A stretch of DNA of 64,000 bases from Sphingomonas bisphenolicum (GTDB taxonomy: Bacteria; Pseudomonadota; Alphaproteobacteria; Sphingomonadales; Sphingomonadaceae): the NCBI RefSeq assembly GCF_024349785.1, contig NZ_AP018818.1, forward strand, positions 186,001-250,000, written 5' to 3'. A model generated the notes under the pieces. That model saw nothing but the letters and a program-made list of their open reading frames with translations. It was not told where the DNA came from and ran no database searches. Within the stretch, counting starts at the first letter, position 1. Each line of letters opens with the position of its first letter. This document shows positions 6,998-16,115 of the stretch, in pieces. Position numbers and translations under genes: made by a program.

Positions 6998-7798
6998 TCA
7001 GGCGGCCGTATAGCCGCCGTCGGCGATAAATTCCGATCCGGTGATGAAACCCGCCGCGTCGCTGGCGAGAAATGCGATCAACGGCGCGATGTCCTCGGCC
7101 GTGCCCAGCCGGCCCATCGGAATCAGCCGTGACCAGGCGGCCAGCGCCTGCTCCGGCGGGATGAGGTTGCCGTCCGCATCGCGCGGCGGCTCCCAGTCGG
7201 CGCTGAGGTTGGTCGCGACCGGCCCCGGCAACACGGTATTGACGCGAATGCCGGTCGCCGCCAGCTCGGTTGCGACCGCCTTGGACAGCGCGCGCACCGC
7301 GCCCTTGGTCGCGCTATAGGCCGCATATTCCGCGCCGCCGACCTTGCCATAAATGGACGAAACATTGATGATCGCGGTCGTACTCGCGCCTTGCGTCAGG
7401 GCCGCGCGCATCAGCGGCAACACACCCTGCATGCCCAGATAGACGCTGTCGACATTGACCCGCTGCTGTTTGCGAAGCAGGTCGATTCCCGCTTCGGCAA
7501 AGGGCCGGGCGATCATGATGCCGGCATTGTTGACCAATATGTCGATCCGGCCATGTTTCGCCTCCACTGCCGCGAACACAGCCGCCCAGTCGGCCTCGCT
7601 CGACACGTCATGATGCAGCGTCACCACGTCGTCCCCCAGCATCGACGCCGTCTGCGCCAGGCTGGCGTCGTCGATATCGGTCAGGACGAGGGTGGCGCCC
7701 AGCGCATGGAGCAGCTGGGCGGTGCCCCGGCCTATGCCGGATGCGGCGCCGGTGACGAGGGCGATCTTGCCGTCCAGGGCAAATAGGGGCTGGCTCAC
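6998..7798 (-). CDS. Short-chain dehydrogenase/reductase
   Basis: 266 residues of classical SDR type: TGAASGIG cofactor motif near residue 17, NNAG near 90, catalytic Ser in NVSSIYG and YSATK in the active site, and a C-terminal GSEFIADGGYTAA. The start is a GTG that follows the upstream stop codon directly, giving tight translational coupling to the GFA gene. Role in the operon is probably oxidation or reduction of a secondary alcohol or hydroxy intermediate; the substrate cannot be read from sequence. The next gene, the zinc alcohol dehydrogenase, is 24 bp downstream. Confidence 0.88.
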   Translation of the reverse strand: MSQPLFALDGKIALVTGAASGIGRGTAQLLHALGATLVLTDIDDASLAQTASMLGDDVVTLHHDVSSEADWAAVFAAVEAKHGRIDILVNNAGIMIARPFAEAGIDLLRKQQRVNVDSVYLGMQGVLPLMRAALTQGASTTAIINVSSIYGKVGGAEYAAYSATKGAVRALSKAVATELAATGIRVNTVLPGPVATNLSADWEPPRDADGNLIPPEQALAAWSRLIPMGRLGTAEDIAPLIAFLASDAAGFITGSEFIADGGYTAA

Positions 7799-8221
7799 TC
7801 ACTCTACTCCGATATTCGATCCGGGGAATTGCTGCGCGTCGGGCATTGTCGGCAACCATGGCACGCGACTGTCGCAATAGACTTCCATGACAGGGACATG
7901 CCGGTCGAAATCGTCCAGCGTGCCGGCCTTGATGAGCACCAGTCCCGGCAAGGCATCGGCGATCGAGGCGATCGGCGATCCGCATGTGGGGCAGAAATGC
8001 CGCGCGACGGCCTGACCGCTGTCGCCGGTGTCGGCGAAGACCTTCGTCTCGCCCTGTTGCGTGAAAGAATCGGCCGGCACCGCGACGACGACCGAAAAGG
8101 CGCTGGCGCCCTGCCGCTGGCAATGACGACAATGGCAGACCGCGGTCAGCAGTGGCGCGCCGGTGAAGCTGTAGCGAACCTGGCCGCACAGGCAGCGGCC
8201 ATGGGACAGCGGCCCGCTCAT
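7799..8221 (-). CDS. GFA family protein (glutathione-dependent formaldehyde-activating-like)
   Basis: 140 residues with the Cys-rich zinc-binding fold: CLCGQVRY near the N-terminus, CHCRHCQRQG in the middle and FCPTCGSPIA in the second half. The family was named for glutathione-dependent formaldehyde activation, but most members are of unknown function. Here the gene overlaps the aldehyde dehydrogenase stop (ATGA) and is followed without a gap by an SDR, so it may help handle reactive aldehydes, including formaldehyde released by P450 demethylation. That role is inference from context. Confidence 0.85.
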   Translation of the reverse strand: MSGPLSHGRCLCGQVRYSFTGAPLLTAVCHCRHCQRQGASAFSVVVAVPADSFTQQGETKVFADTGDSGQAVARHFCPTCGSPIASIADALPGLVLIKAGTLDDFDRHVPVMEVYCDSRVPWLPTMPDAQQFPGSNIGVE

Positions 8222-9699
8222 AGCGCCACCACCACCGACTTGGGTTCCAGATAGGCGTCCAGCACTTCCATTCCATTCTCCCGGCCAAGGCCCGATTGCT
8301 TGAACCCGCCAAAGGGAAAGGCAGGGTCGGCGACCATGATGCAGTTGATGAAGACCGTCCCCGCCTCGATCCGCGCGGCGGCGCTATGGGCGGTCGCCAG
8401 GTCGCGGGTCCAGACATGCGCGGCGAGGCCATAGGCGCTGTCATTGGCCAGCGCGATCGCCTCATCCAGATCGTCGAACGGCGTTGCGGCCAGCACCGGG
8501 CCGAATATTTCCTCGCGGGCGGCCTCGGCATCGGGGGATACGTCGCGCAGGACGGTCGGCGCAAAATAATGCCCTTGCTCGGGAAGAGCGATGTCGCCCC
8601 CTACCCGTTCGATTCCGGCGCGGTGGGCGCGGTCGACGAAGCCGCTGACCTTGTCATGCTGCCGGGCGCTGATGAGCGGGCCAAGCTGGCTCGCGCGATC
8701 GCCGCTCGGCCCGATCCTCTGCGCCGCGCCGACCTGCGCGATCCCTTCGAGCGCCTGATCGTAAACGGAGCGATGAACGTAGAGCCGCGTGCCCGCATAG
8801 CAGACCTGTCCCGTGTTGAAGAAACAGCCCATCGCCGCCTGGGGGATGGCGAGCGACAGGTCGGCGTCGGCGCAGATGATCGAGGGCGACTTGCCGCCCA
8901 GCTCCAGCGTGACCCGCTTGATGGCGGGGACCGATGCGGCCAGGATCGCCTGCCCGGTGGCGGTGGAGCCGGTGAAGGCGACCTTCGCGACATCCGGGTG
9001 GCCGGCCAGCGCCGCGCCGGTGCGGCCGTCGCCCGTGGCGACCGAGAATACCCCGGGCGGAAATCCCACTTCGCGGGCGATCTCGGCCAGACGCAGCGCC
9101 GACAGCGGCGTTTCCGGCGCCGGTTTCAGGACCAGCGTGCATCCCGCCGCCAAAGCCGGCGCGATTTTCCACATGGCGAGCACGATCGGAAAATTCCATG
9201 GCGTGATCGCCGCTACGACGCCGATCGGTTCGCGTCGCGTATAGACATGATAGCCACCCGGTGTCGCGGCGAGCGTCCCGGCCCTGCCCGCAAGCTTGCT
9301 CGGCCATCCGGCATAGGTGCGCAGCCATGCCACGGCGGCGGGAATATCGACGGCTTCGGCAATCGCGACCGGCTTGCCCGTATCGAGCGATTCCAGAGCG
9401 GCAAGGCGCTGGATGTCGGCCTCGATCGCGTCGGCGAAGCGGTGTAGCAACCGCTCGCGCGCCAACGGAACCAGATCGCGCCAGGCCGGGTCGCGCAGCG
9501 CCGCCTTCGCCGCCGCGACGATTGCATCGACATCAGCGTCGCTGGCGACCGGAATATCGGCAAAGGCCTGACCGGTGCAGGGATCTTCATCCGCCGCCAG
9601 CCTCGTTACCGGCAGTATGTCGTCCCCGGCCCGCAGCTGCAGGTCGGGCAGGTTCAGCCCGGCAAAGCCCGCCTGCATCGTCCCCGCTTGCATCGTCAT
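8218..9699 (-). CDS. NAD(P)-dependent aldehyde dehydrogenase
   Basis: 493 residues, full length for the family. Visible signatures are TPWNFPIVLAMWKIAPALAA, the GFTGST-type cofactor loop (AFTGSTATGQ), the glutamate motif LELGGKSPSI and the catalytic cysteine in FFNTGQVCYAGTR. It should oxidise an aldehyde to the acid. It is coupled at both ends: its start overlaps the stop frame of the upstream AraC gene (ATGA at 9696-9699) and its stop overlaps the GFA start. Substrate is presumably the product of the alcohol dehydrogenase in the same operon. Confidence 0.9.
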   Translation of the reverse strand: MTMQAGTMQAGFAGLNLPDLQLRAGDDILPVTRLAADEDPCTGQAFADIPVASDADVDAIVAAAKAALRDPAWRDLVPLARERLLHRFADAIEADIQRLAALESLDTGKPVAIAEAVDIPAAVAWLRTYAGWPSKLAGRAGTLAATPGGYHVYTRREPIGVVAAITPWNFPIVLAMWKIAPALAAGCTLVLKPAPETPLSALRLAEIAREVGFPPGVFSVATGDGRTGAALAGHPDVAKVAFTGSTATGQAILAASVPAIKRVTLELGGKSPSIICADADLSLAIPQAAMGCFFNTGQVCYAGTRLYVHRSVYDQALEGIAQVGAAQRIGPSGDRASQLGPLISARQHDKVSGFVDRAHRAGIERVGGDIALPEQGHYFAPTVLRDVSPDAEAAREEIFGPVLAATPFDDLDEAIALANDSAYGLAAHVWTRDLATAHSAAARIEAGTVFINCIMVADPAFPFGGFKQSGLGRENGMEVLDAYLEPKSVVVAL

Positions 9700-10591
9700 T
9701 GCATCATCTCCCGTCCGCGCTTGCGGAAGTCGCTAGGGGTTTCGCCGGCATATTGACGAAAGGCGCGCGTAAAATGGCTCTGGTTGGTGAAGCCGAGAAA
9801 TTCGGCGATCGTCGCCAGCCCCATGTCCGACTGGGTCAGCATCTGCCGCGCCCGGTCGAGCCGGGTCTTCATCACATATTGATGGGCGACATGCCCGCCG
9901 CTTTGCGAAACACGCGGCAGAAATGCGACGGGGTAATGCCGGCCTGCGCCGCCATTTCCTCCAGGCTGTGACTGGCCTGGGGCCGTTGCTGGACCGCGTT
10001 CATGACGTGATGCAGGCGATAGGCGGAGAAGGCGGCGGTCGGGATATCATCGCCGCTCGCCGAAATCGGTCCGCGCAGCATGTGCGCCTTCAACGCATTG
10101 ACCATGGCGCCGACATAGATGTCGCGCGCGGGCGATGGCGGGGCGTAAAGTTCCGCCAGCACTTGCCGCGTCAGCGCTACGCCCAGCGGGTCGGTGAAGG
10201 CGAAGCGCAGCCGCCGGAACTGGTCTGCGGCGGGTGCGGCCTTGAGGATATGGGACGAGACGCTGAGCGTCACGACATCCAGTTCGCCATCGACCAGCCA
10301 ACCGGTTTCCTGCCCCGAAGGAACGATCGTGGCACAGCCGGGCATGGAACTGAGTTCGCTCCACCCGTCGCGATCCCAGGTCTTCACCTGCGGCTTACCG
10401 GCGATATGGACGGTGAAGACCGGATCGGGCAGCGCCGGCAGGGTATAGGTGCCCACGAACTGGCGCCAACGACATAATTGCCAGCCATCATCGTCCGAGC
10501 CAAGCTGGATGTCCGGCATCCGTCCGAGCGCATCGATGATGATGCTCTCGTTCGTGCCCACCTTGTTGCGGGGAGGCATCCACGCGGTCAT
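9696..10591 (-). pseudogene. AraC family regulator interrupted by a one-base frameshift
   Basis: The open frame from 10591 codes 239 residues: an AraC-binding-like N-terminal domain and the first half of the HTH domain, ending HFCRVFRKAAGMSP and then a premature stop at about 9872. Adding one C in the run at about 9884-9886 restores the frame MSPHQYVMKTRLDRARQM through FLGFTNQSHFTRAF to a stop at 9696-9698, giving 298 residues and an ATGA overlap with the aldehyde dehydrogenase. The intact paralogue at 14269-15159 shows exactly this continuation. Either a genuine inactivating mutation or a homopolymer sequencing error. Without the second HTH motif the product should not bind DNA normally. Confidence 0.85.
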
Positions 10592-11817
10592 GCGGATACC
10601 AGCCGGGTATCGAGATTCTTGAGGCCATTGATGAAATTGGAGCGGAAACGGCGCGGTGGGCCGGTCACCTCGAAGCGGCGGACTCGTCCCGCCAGCAGTC
10701 CGAACGCCACCCGCAACTGCATTTCAGCCAGGCGCGATCCGACGCAGACATGCTGGCCGCTGCCGAACGCCAGATGCTGGATATTACCCCGGCCGATGTC
10801 GAAGCGGTCGGGATCGGCGAACACCGCCTCGTCGCGATTGGCGGCGATATACCACATCACGACCTTCTGCCCCCGGCGGATCGCCTGCCCGCCAATCTCC
10901 ACATCGGCCATGGCCGTGCGCCGCATGTGCATGACGGGACTGGCATAGCGGACCATCTCGCGCACGCCGTTCTTCAACAGCTCACGGTCCTCGCGGATGC
11001 GATCCCACTGGTCGGGATTGTCGGAAAAGGCGACGATCGAGTGACTGAGCGAATTGCGCGTCGTTTCATTGGCCCCGACCAGCGTCAGGATGAGATTGCC
11101 CAGAAATTCGTTGAAGGTCACCGGCACGCCATTGACCTGCATCGTGGCCAGCAGGGTGGCGATGTCGGTCCCCGGCGTCGCGCGCCGATCGGTGAAGAGC
11201 TGCTGGGCAAAGGCCATGAACTCGCCCATCACCGCCGCCATGGCCTCCGGCGACTGGCGGAACTCGGGATCATCCTCGCCGACGAAAGCATTGGTCCAGT
11301 GATAGAGCTTGATCCACATGTCCGGCGGCAGGTCGAGCAACTCGGTCAGCGTCAGCAGCGGCAGCGGCGCCGACAGCAACGGGACGAGATCGACCGGCTC
11401 ATCCAGTGGGATCTTGTCCAGTAGCGCCGCGCATCGCGCCGTGATCCGTTCCTCTATGCCCGCCAGCCGCCCCGGCGCGACGGCGGGCATGATGAATTTG
11501 CGATATTGGGTGTGCACCGGCGGATCGAGCGAGATGAACGGCACACCGATCGCAGTCTCTCCCGCGCCGGTCAGGCCGACCTCATTCTCGTTGAAGATCC
11601 GGTGCCCGCCATTGTCATGGGCCGACGAAAAGAGATCGGGCCGCTTCGACACCTCGACGATATCGGCATAGCGGGTCAGCGCCCAGAAACCGCTGCTGTC
11701 CGCCTCCGGGTTCCAATAGACCGGCTGGTCCCGCCGGAGCCGGGCGAACACCTCGTGCGGCGCCCGGTCGAGATAGAGGTCGGGGTTCTTGAGATCGGGA
11801 CCAGTGGTGGCGGTCAT
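10588..11817 (-). CDS. Cytochrome P450
   Basis: 409 residues, a soluble bacterial P450. The I-helix motif is LVGANETTRN, the K-helix ExxR is in REMVRYASPV, and the heme loop FGSGQHVCVG carries the thiolate ligand at about C358. Sequence style resembles bacterial P450s that hydroxylate terpenes, steroid side chains or alkyl chains (CYP111/124/125-like), but subfamily is not claimed. It follows the TonB receptor after 16 bp and overlaps the AraC gene by 4 bp. It probably starts a pathway by hydroxylating a hydrophobic substrate. No dedicated ferredoxin or reductase is encoded nearby. Confidence 0.93.
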   Translation of the reverse strand: MTATTGPDLKNPDLYLDRAPHEVFARLRRDQPVYWNPEADSSGFWALTRYADIVEVSKRPDLFSSAHDNGGHRIFNENEVGLTGAGETAIGVPFISLDPPVHTQYRKFIMPAVAPGRLAGIEERITARCAALLDKIPLDEPVDLVPLLSAPLPLLTLTELLDLPPDMWIKLYHWTNAFVGEDDPEFRQSPEAMAAVMGEFMAFAQQLFTDRRATPGTDIATLLATMQVNGVPVTFNEFLGNLILTLVGANETTRNSLSHSIVAFSDNPDQWDRIREDRELLKNGVREMVRYASPVMHMRRTAMADVEIGGQAIRRGQKVVMWYIAANRDEAVFADPDRFDIGRGNIQHLAFGSGQHVCVGSRLAEMQLRVAFGLLAGRVRRFEVTGPPRRFRSNFINGLKNLDTRLVSA

Positions 11818-11833
11818 GGCGCTGCGCTCCCTC

Positions 11834-14092
11834 TTAGAAGCTCACCCGCGCGGTCACGCCATAGGTACGCGGCGTGGACGGAACGAGGAAATTATAGGGG
11901 AAGCCGGCGCCGCGCAGGTCCAGCCCATAAGCATAGACCTTTCGATTGAAGGCGTTGTTGATCCAGCCGCGGAGCTGGAGATTGTCATGCACCCAGATCA
12001 GGCTGGCGTTGACCTTGGCATAGCCGGCCTGTTGCAGTTCGGAATTGATCTGGCCGGTGCCTGGCGCATTCTCGCTGTTGAAGGGCGAGAAATATTGGCG
12101 GCTGAAATAATTGATCGTCGGCGAGAAGGTGACGGTATCGCTGCCGGCATCGATGATCTTCCAGTCGATGCCCGCCTGCGCCGTCCAGTGTGGCGCGAAC
12201 GGCAGGTCGTTGCCCGCGAGATTGACGCCCTGCAGCGCCAGTTCCTTGTACCTGGCATGGAGATAGCCGGCCGACGCGTTGAGCGTCAGCGCGGATATGA
12301 TCCGCAGGCTCGCTTCGACCTCGCCGCCATATACTTCCGCTTTGGGCGCATTGACCAGAATGTTGACCGGCCCGGCGCGCAGGTCCTGCACCTGCTGGTT
12401 CGTATAGTCATAATAGAAGCCCGCGGCCGAGAAGGTCATGCGATTGTTCAGCGCGCGCCCTTTCAGGCCCAGTTCATAGGCGTTGACCCGTTCGGGATCG
12501 ACATAGTTGATCCCCGACGAGGAGGTATAGCTGCCGCCGTTGAAGGCGCCCGAACGATAGCCGCGATTATAGCTGGCATAGGCAAGCAGGCCATTGTCGA
12601 ACGTGTAGCTGAGCGCCACGCGGCCGGTCAGCGCATTGTTGCGCCCCTTGAGGTTGAAGATCGCGGCAGGATCATAGGCGCAACTGCCCGGCGCGCCGGC
12701 GCAGGGAACCGTCGTCGCGATCGGCGTTTGCGGATCGGTGACGCTGCGCGCGAACAGATAGGCATAGCCGTCGTCATAGCGACCACGATCGGCGGTATAG
12801 CGCGCGCCCAGCGTCAGGATCAGCTTGTCGGTCAGATTATAGTCGCCCTGAAGGAAGGCGGCATAGGAACGGCGGGTCTGGCGGTAATGCTGGAAGAAGC
12901 CGCCATCGACGCCCGGCGCCAGAACGCTGCCGATATAGAAGCTGTTGTCGGTGACGATCCGGTCCCAGCCGTAGAACACGCCGCCGACCAGCTTGAGCTT
13001 GTCCGATTCATAGTTGAGCCGGGCTTCCTCGCTGAACTGGCGGAACGTCGACCGCCAGTTGATGTTGAGCACGTCTATCGGGGCGCCATCCGAGGATTGC
13101 TGGAGGTTCTGCTTGCCGCCATCATAGGAAGTGATCGAGGTCAACGTCACGGCGTCGCTCAGTTCCAGGCTGATATTCGCCGCGACGCCCCAGGCGTCGG
13201 TCTGGTTTTCACCGACACGGCTTTCATTCACTTCGAAGAAGCCAAGGCCCGTGCGGAATGGCTCGAGCCCGTGGATACCCGCTTCGGTGCCGCGATTCTG
13301 GCCGGCATAGGCGCGGATCTTGATGTCCAGCGGGCCGTTGCCGGGCCGGATGCGCAGCGATGCCCGCCCCTGCCAGGTGTCCACGCCGCCGGGATCGCGC
13401 CCGCCCGGCGCCACATTGCGGAACTGGCCGTCGCCCTTTTCATAATTGCCCGCGATGCGGATGCCCAGTTCGTCCTCGACCATCGTGGTTTCGACCGCAC
13501 CCTGCACCTTGAAGGTGTCGAAATTGCCGTAGCCGGCCTCCAGATAGCCTTCCGTCCCTTTGAGCTTCGGCCCCTTGGTGATGAAGTTGATCGCGCCGCC
13601 GGTGGTATTGCGACCGAACAGCGTCCCCTGTGGCCCGCGCAGCACTTCGACGCGGTCGAGATCGAACAGGCCCATGCCGTGACTGGTGCGCGCGGCGATA
13701 TAGACGTCATCGATGTAAACGCCGACTGGCGACGCCTGATTGGCGTTGAATTCATTGGCCACGCTGATGCCGCGCAGCGAGAAATTGGGCTGGGTGCTGC
13801 CATAGGGGCTGCTGACCTGCAAATTGGGCACCGCGGTCGCCAGCGCCGCGGAATTACTGATCCCCTTGGTGGCCAGCGTTTCGTCGCTCAGTGCGGAGAT
13901 GGCGAGCGGGACCGACAGCAATGATTGCGACCGGCGCTGCGCGGTGACGACGATGTCGGGAATTCCGCCGCCATCGGCCCGCGATGCGGCCGTCGCCGCA
14001 CCCGACGCGTTCGCCTCCTGCGCCAGAGCCGGGGCCGCAGCGCCGCACATCAACGCGCCGACGAACATGTGCCTCGCAAATCCGAATTCCAT
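11834..14092 (-). CDS. TonB-dependent receptor, first gene of the P450 operon
   Basis: 752 residues from the ATG at 14092; the frame is open further upstream, but a GGGAGAGG site, a signal peptide ending APALAQ and the TonB box IVVTAQRR fix this start. A plug domain follows (residues about 50-165; DRVEVLRGPQGTLFGRNTTG) and then a beta-barrel ending in a typical aromatic-terminated strand. It is the large sphingomonad type (OmpA-like/siderophore-unrelated) used for import of hydrophobic or sugar-like carbon sources. Its operon partners (P450, dehydrogenases) suggest it imports the P450 substrate. Confidence 0.93.
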   Translation of the reverse strand: MEFGFARHMFVGALMCGAAAPALAQEANASGAATAASRADGGGIPDIVVTAQRRSQSLLSVPLAISALSDETLATKGISNSAALATAVPNLQVSSPYGSTQPNFSLRGISVANEFNANQASPVGVYIDDVYIAARTSHGMGLFDLDRVEVLRGPQGTLFGRNTTGGAINFITKGPKLKGTEGYLEAGYGNFDTFKVQGAVETTMVEDELGIRIAGNYEKGDGQFRNVAPGGRDPGGVDTWQGRASLRIRPGNGPLDIKIRAYAGQNRGTEAGIHGLEPFRTGLGFFEVNESRVGENQTDAWGVAANISLELSDAVTLTSITSYDGGKQNLQQSSDGAPIDVLNINWRSTFRQFSEEARLNYESDKLKLVGGVFYGWDRIVTDNSFYIGSVLAPGVDGGFFQHYRQTRRSYAAFLQGDYNLTDKLILTLGARYTADRGRYDDGYAYLFARSVTDPQTPIATTVPCAGAPGSCAYDPAAIFNLKGRNNALTGRVALSYTFDNGLLAYASYNRGYRSGAFNGGSYTSSSGINYVDPERVNAYELGLKGRALNNRMTFSAAGFYYDYTNQQVQDLRAGPVNILVNAPKAEVYGGEVEASLRIISALTLNASAGYLHARYKELALQGVNLAGNDLPFAPHWTAQAGIDWKIIDAGSDTVTFSPTINYFSRQYFSPFNSENAPGTGQINSELQQAGYAKVNASLIWVHDNLQLRGWINNAFNRKVYAYGLDLRGAGFPYNFLVPSTPRTYGVTARVSF

Positions 14093-14165
14093 AACCTCTC
14101 CCTTATCTGTCGGCCCTTTTTGCCGCCGAAGTTGTGCATTCGGTCTAGGGGATTGGAGGTCGGAA

Positions 14166-14208
14166 GGCTTTACACGGACCTGCTCTCGTTTTTTACATTT
14201 CTTGCGCA
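14166..14208. promoter_or_regulatory. 43-bp shared regulatory element, copy A
   Basis: GGCTTTACAC at one end and ACATTTCTTGCGCA at the other match copy B at 17045-17087 in 36 of 43 positions. It lies 74 bp upstream of the TonB receptor start. Inside it TTTACA occurs twice about 23 bp apart, roughly two helical turns, as expected for an AraC-type activator site. Confidence 0.65.
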
Positions 14209-14268
14209 ACGGCGCGCGTAACAATGCGCAAGCCGACGGATCATGGGGTGGCCGCGCCGCAATATCGC

Positions 14269-15159
14269 TCAGTCGAGCCGGCGCTTGCGGAAGCTTGAGG
14301 GCGTTTCCCCGGCAAAATTGCGAAAAGCGCGGTTGAAATGGCTCTGACTGGTAAAGCCGAGCATGTCAGCAATCTGGCTCATCGGCGTCTCCGACTGGCT
14401 CAGCATCTGCTGCGCCCGCTCCAGCCGGGCCTTGAGCACATATTGATGCGGGCTCATGCCCGTCGCGCGTTTGAAGACGCGACAGAAATGGGACGGCGTG
14501 ATGCCCGCCTGCGCCGCCATGTCCTCCAGGCTATGCTCCGCCTCGGGACGTTCGGCCACCGCATTCATCACATGATGGATGCGATAGGAGGAAAAGGCCG
14601 AGGTCGGAAACCCACTGCTCGCGGTGGTGGCCGGACCGCGCAGCATATGCGCCTTGAGCGCGTCGATCATCGCCGACACATATATGTCGCGCGCGCCCGA
14701 TGCGGGGCGATAGAGTTCGGCCAGTATCTGCCGCGCCAGGGCAGCCCCCAACGGATCGGAAAAGGCGAAGCGCATCCGGGAAAACTGGTCGAACACCGAC
14801 GCAGCCCGCAAATCCCCGGAATCGATGCTGAGCGTCACGACGTCCAGTTCGCCATCGACCAGCCAGCGCGTCGCCATGGTCGCGGGCACGATCGTCGCGG
14901 CGCCGGGATAGGAAGCGGTCTCGCTCCACCCGTCCCGCTCCCAGGTTCGTACATTGGTCTTGCCCGCCAACTGGACGACGAACATCGGATCGGGCAGCGC
15001 CGGCAGGGTATAGCTGCCCACAAACTGGCGCCAGCGGCTGAACCGCCAAGCGCCGTCGCTGGACGCAAGCTTGACCTCCGGTTCCCGCTTCAGCGTATCG
15101 GCGATGATCGCCTCGGCGTGCCACTTCTGCTGGTGCACGATCCCTGTTCCTCTCACCAT
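14269..15159 (-). CDS. AraC family transcriptional regulator
   Basis: 296 residues from the ATG at 15159; no strong ribosome binding site is visible, and the frame is open to 15270, so the start is uncertain. Residues about 25-185 form an AraC-binding-like sensor domain and residues about 195-295 carry two HTH motifs (LEDMAAQAGITPSHFCRVFK and IADMLGFTSQSHFNRAFRNF). It is a close paralogue of the frameshifted regulator at 9696-10591, with long identical stretches such as RWRQFVG, YTLPALPDP and ALKAHMLRGP. It probably activates the P450 operon and the acyl-CoA genes through the 43-bp elements on either side. Confidence 0.9.
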   Translation of the reverse strand: MVRGTGIVHQQKWHAEAIIADTLKREPEVKLASSDGAWRFSRWRQFVGSYTLPALPDPMFVVQLAGKTNVRTWERDGWSETASYPGAATIVPATMATRWLVDGELDVVTLSIDSGDLRAASVFDQFSRMRFAFSDPLGAALARQILAELYRPASGARDIYVSAMIDALKAHMLRGPATTASSGFPTSAFSSYRIHHVMNAVAERPEAEHSLEDMAAQAGITPSHFCRVFKRATGMSPHQYVLKARLERAQQMLSQSETPMSQIADMLGFTSQSHFNRAFRNFAGETPSSFRKRRLD

Positions 15160-15335
15160 GCGATCGATATCTGCCGATGGAGGCGGCCGGTCGCCATCAA
15201 AGGATGGAGAGCATGACGGCCGCGCACAAGAGGCGAAGGGAGGAAACCGCGAAAATCGGCGCATCGGCACGAGAGGCGCGCGCCATGCAGACCGCCCCTG
15301 CCACGCGCGGCCGACGCGTCGCTCTTCCCGTCACG

Positions 15336-16115
15336 CTATCGCCCGGTCCAGCGGGGCGCGCGCTTTTCGGCGAAGGCCAGCGGTCCCTCGACATGGTCCT
15401 GCGACGCCAGCATCCGCCGCATGGCGGGATAATCCCACTGCGCGACGATCGCCTTGTCCACCGGCTCGGTCAGACCCTTGCGCACCGCCTCCTTGGTCGC
15501 CTGCACCGACAGCGGGCTGCAGGCCAGTATCTCGGCCGCCCAACGCCGGGCCACGTCCATGACGTCGCCTTCCGCGACCTCGTTGACGAAACCCAGCGCC
15601 GCGCCTTCTCGCGCACTTACCCGGCGGCCCGTTAAAACCATGCCCATCGCATGGTGCAGCCCGATCGCGCGCGGCAGGCGATGCAGCCCGCCCGCCAGCG
15701 CCGCAATCCCCACCCGCGTTTCGGGCAGCGCGAACATGGCATGGGTGGATGCGACGACAATGTCGCAGGCCAGCGCGATTTCGAACCCGCCGCCCATCGC
15801 CACGCCGTTGACCGCCGCGATCACCGGCTTGTTCAGGTCGAACCGGGCGGTCAGGCCGGCAAAGCCGCTCGGCGGCGTTGCCATGCCGCCGCCCGACGCC
15901 TGCTGCTTCAGGTCGTGCCCGGCGCAAAAGGCCTTTTCCCCGGCGCCGGTGATGATGGCCACCCATTGGTCGTCATCGGCGGCGAAATCGTCGAATGCCG
16001 CGGCCAATTCTTCATGGGCTGCCGTATTGAGCGCATTGTGTGATGCTGGGCGGTTGATCGTGATGATCGTCAGCGGGCCTTCCCGCTCCACGCGGATATA
16101 GTCCATCCGGGTCAT
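15336..16115 (-). CDS. Enoyl-CoA hydratase/isomerase
   Basis: 259 residues, crotonase fold. NRPASHNALN, FCAGHDLK, VNGVAMGGGFEIALACD (oxyanion hole and first catalytic-position Glu) and FALPETRVGI (second Glu) are all present, so a true hydratase activity is plausible. The gene start overlaps the stop of the SDR (ATGA), so the two form a beta-oxidation-like pair with the divergent acyl-CoA synthetase. Likely role is hydration of an unsaturated acyl-CoA from the substrate handled by the P450 operon. Exact chain type unknown. Confidence 0.9.
   Translation of the reverse strand: MTRMDYIRVEREGPLTIITINRPASHNALNTAAHEELAAAFDDFAADDDQWVAIITGAGEKAFCAGHDLKQQASGGGMATPPSGFAGLTARFDLNKPVIAAVNGVAMGGGFEIALACDIVVASTHAMFALPETRVGIAALAGGLHRLPRAIGLHHAMGMVLTGRRVSAREGAALGFVNEVAEGDVMDVARRWAAEILACSPLSVQATKEAVRKGLTEPVDKAIVAQWDYPAMRRMLASQDHVEGPLAFAEKRAPRWTGR

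Noticed and set aside
11789..13924. 711-codon open frame antisense to the TonB receptor
   Set aside because: Mirror of a real receptor gene; no recognisable domain or start signals.
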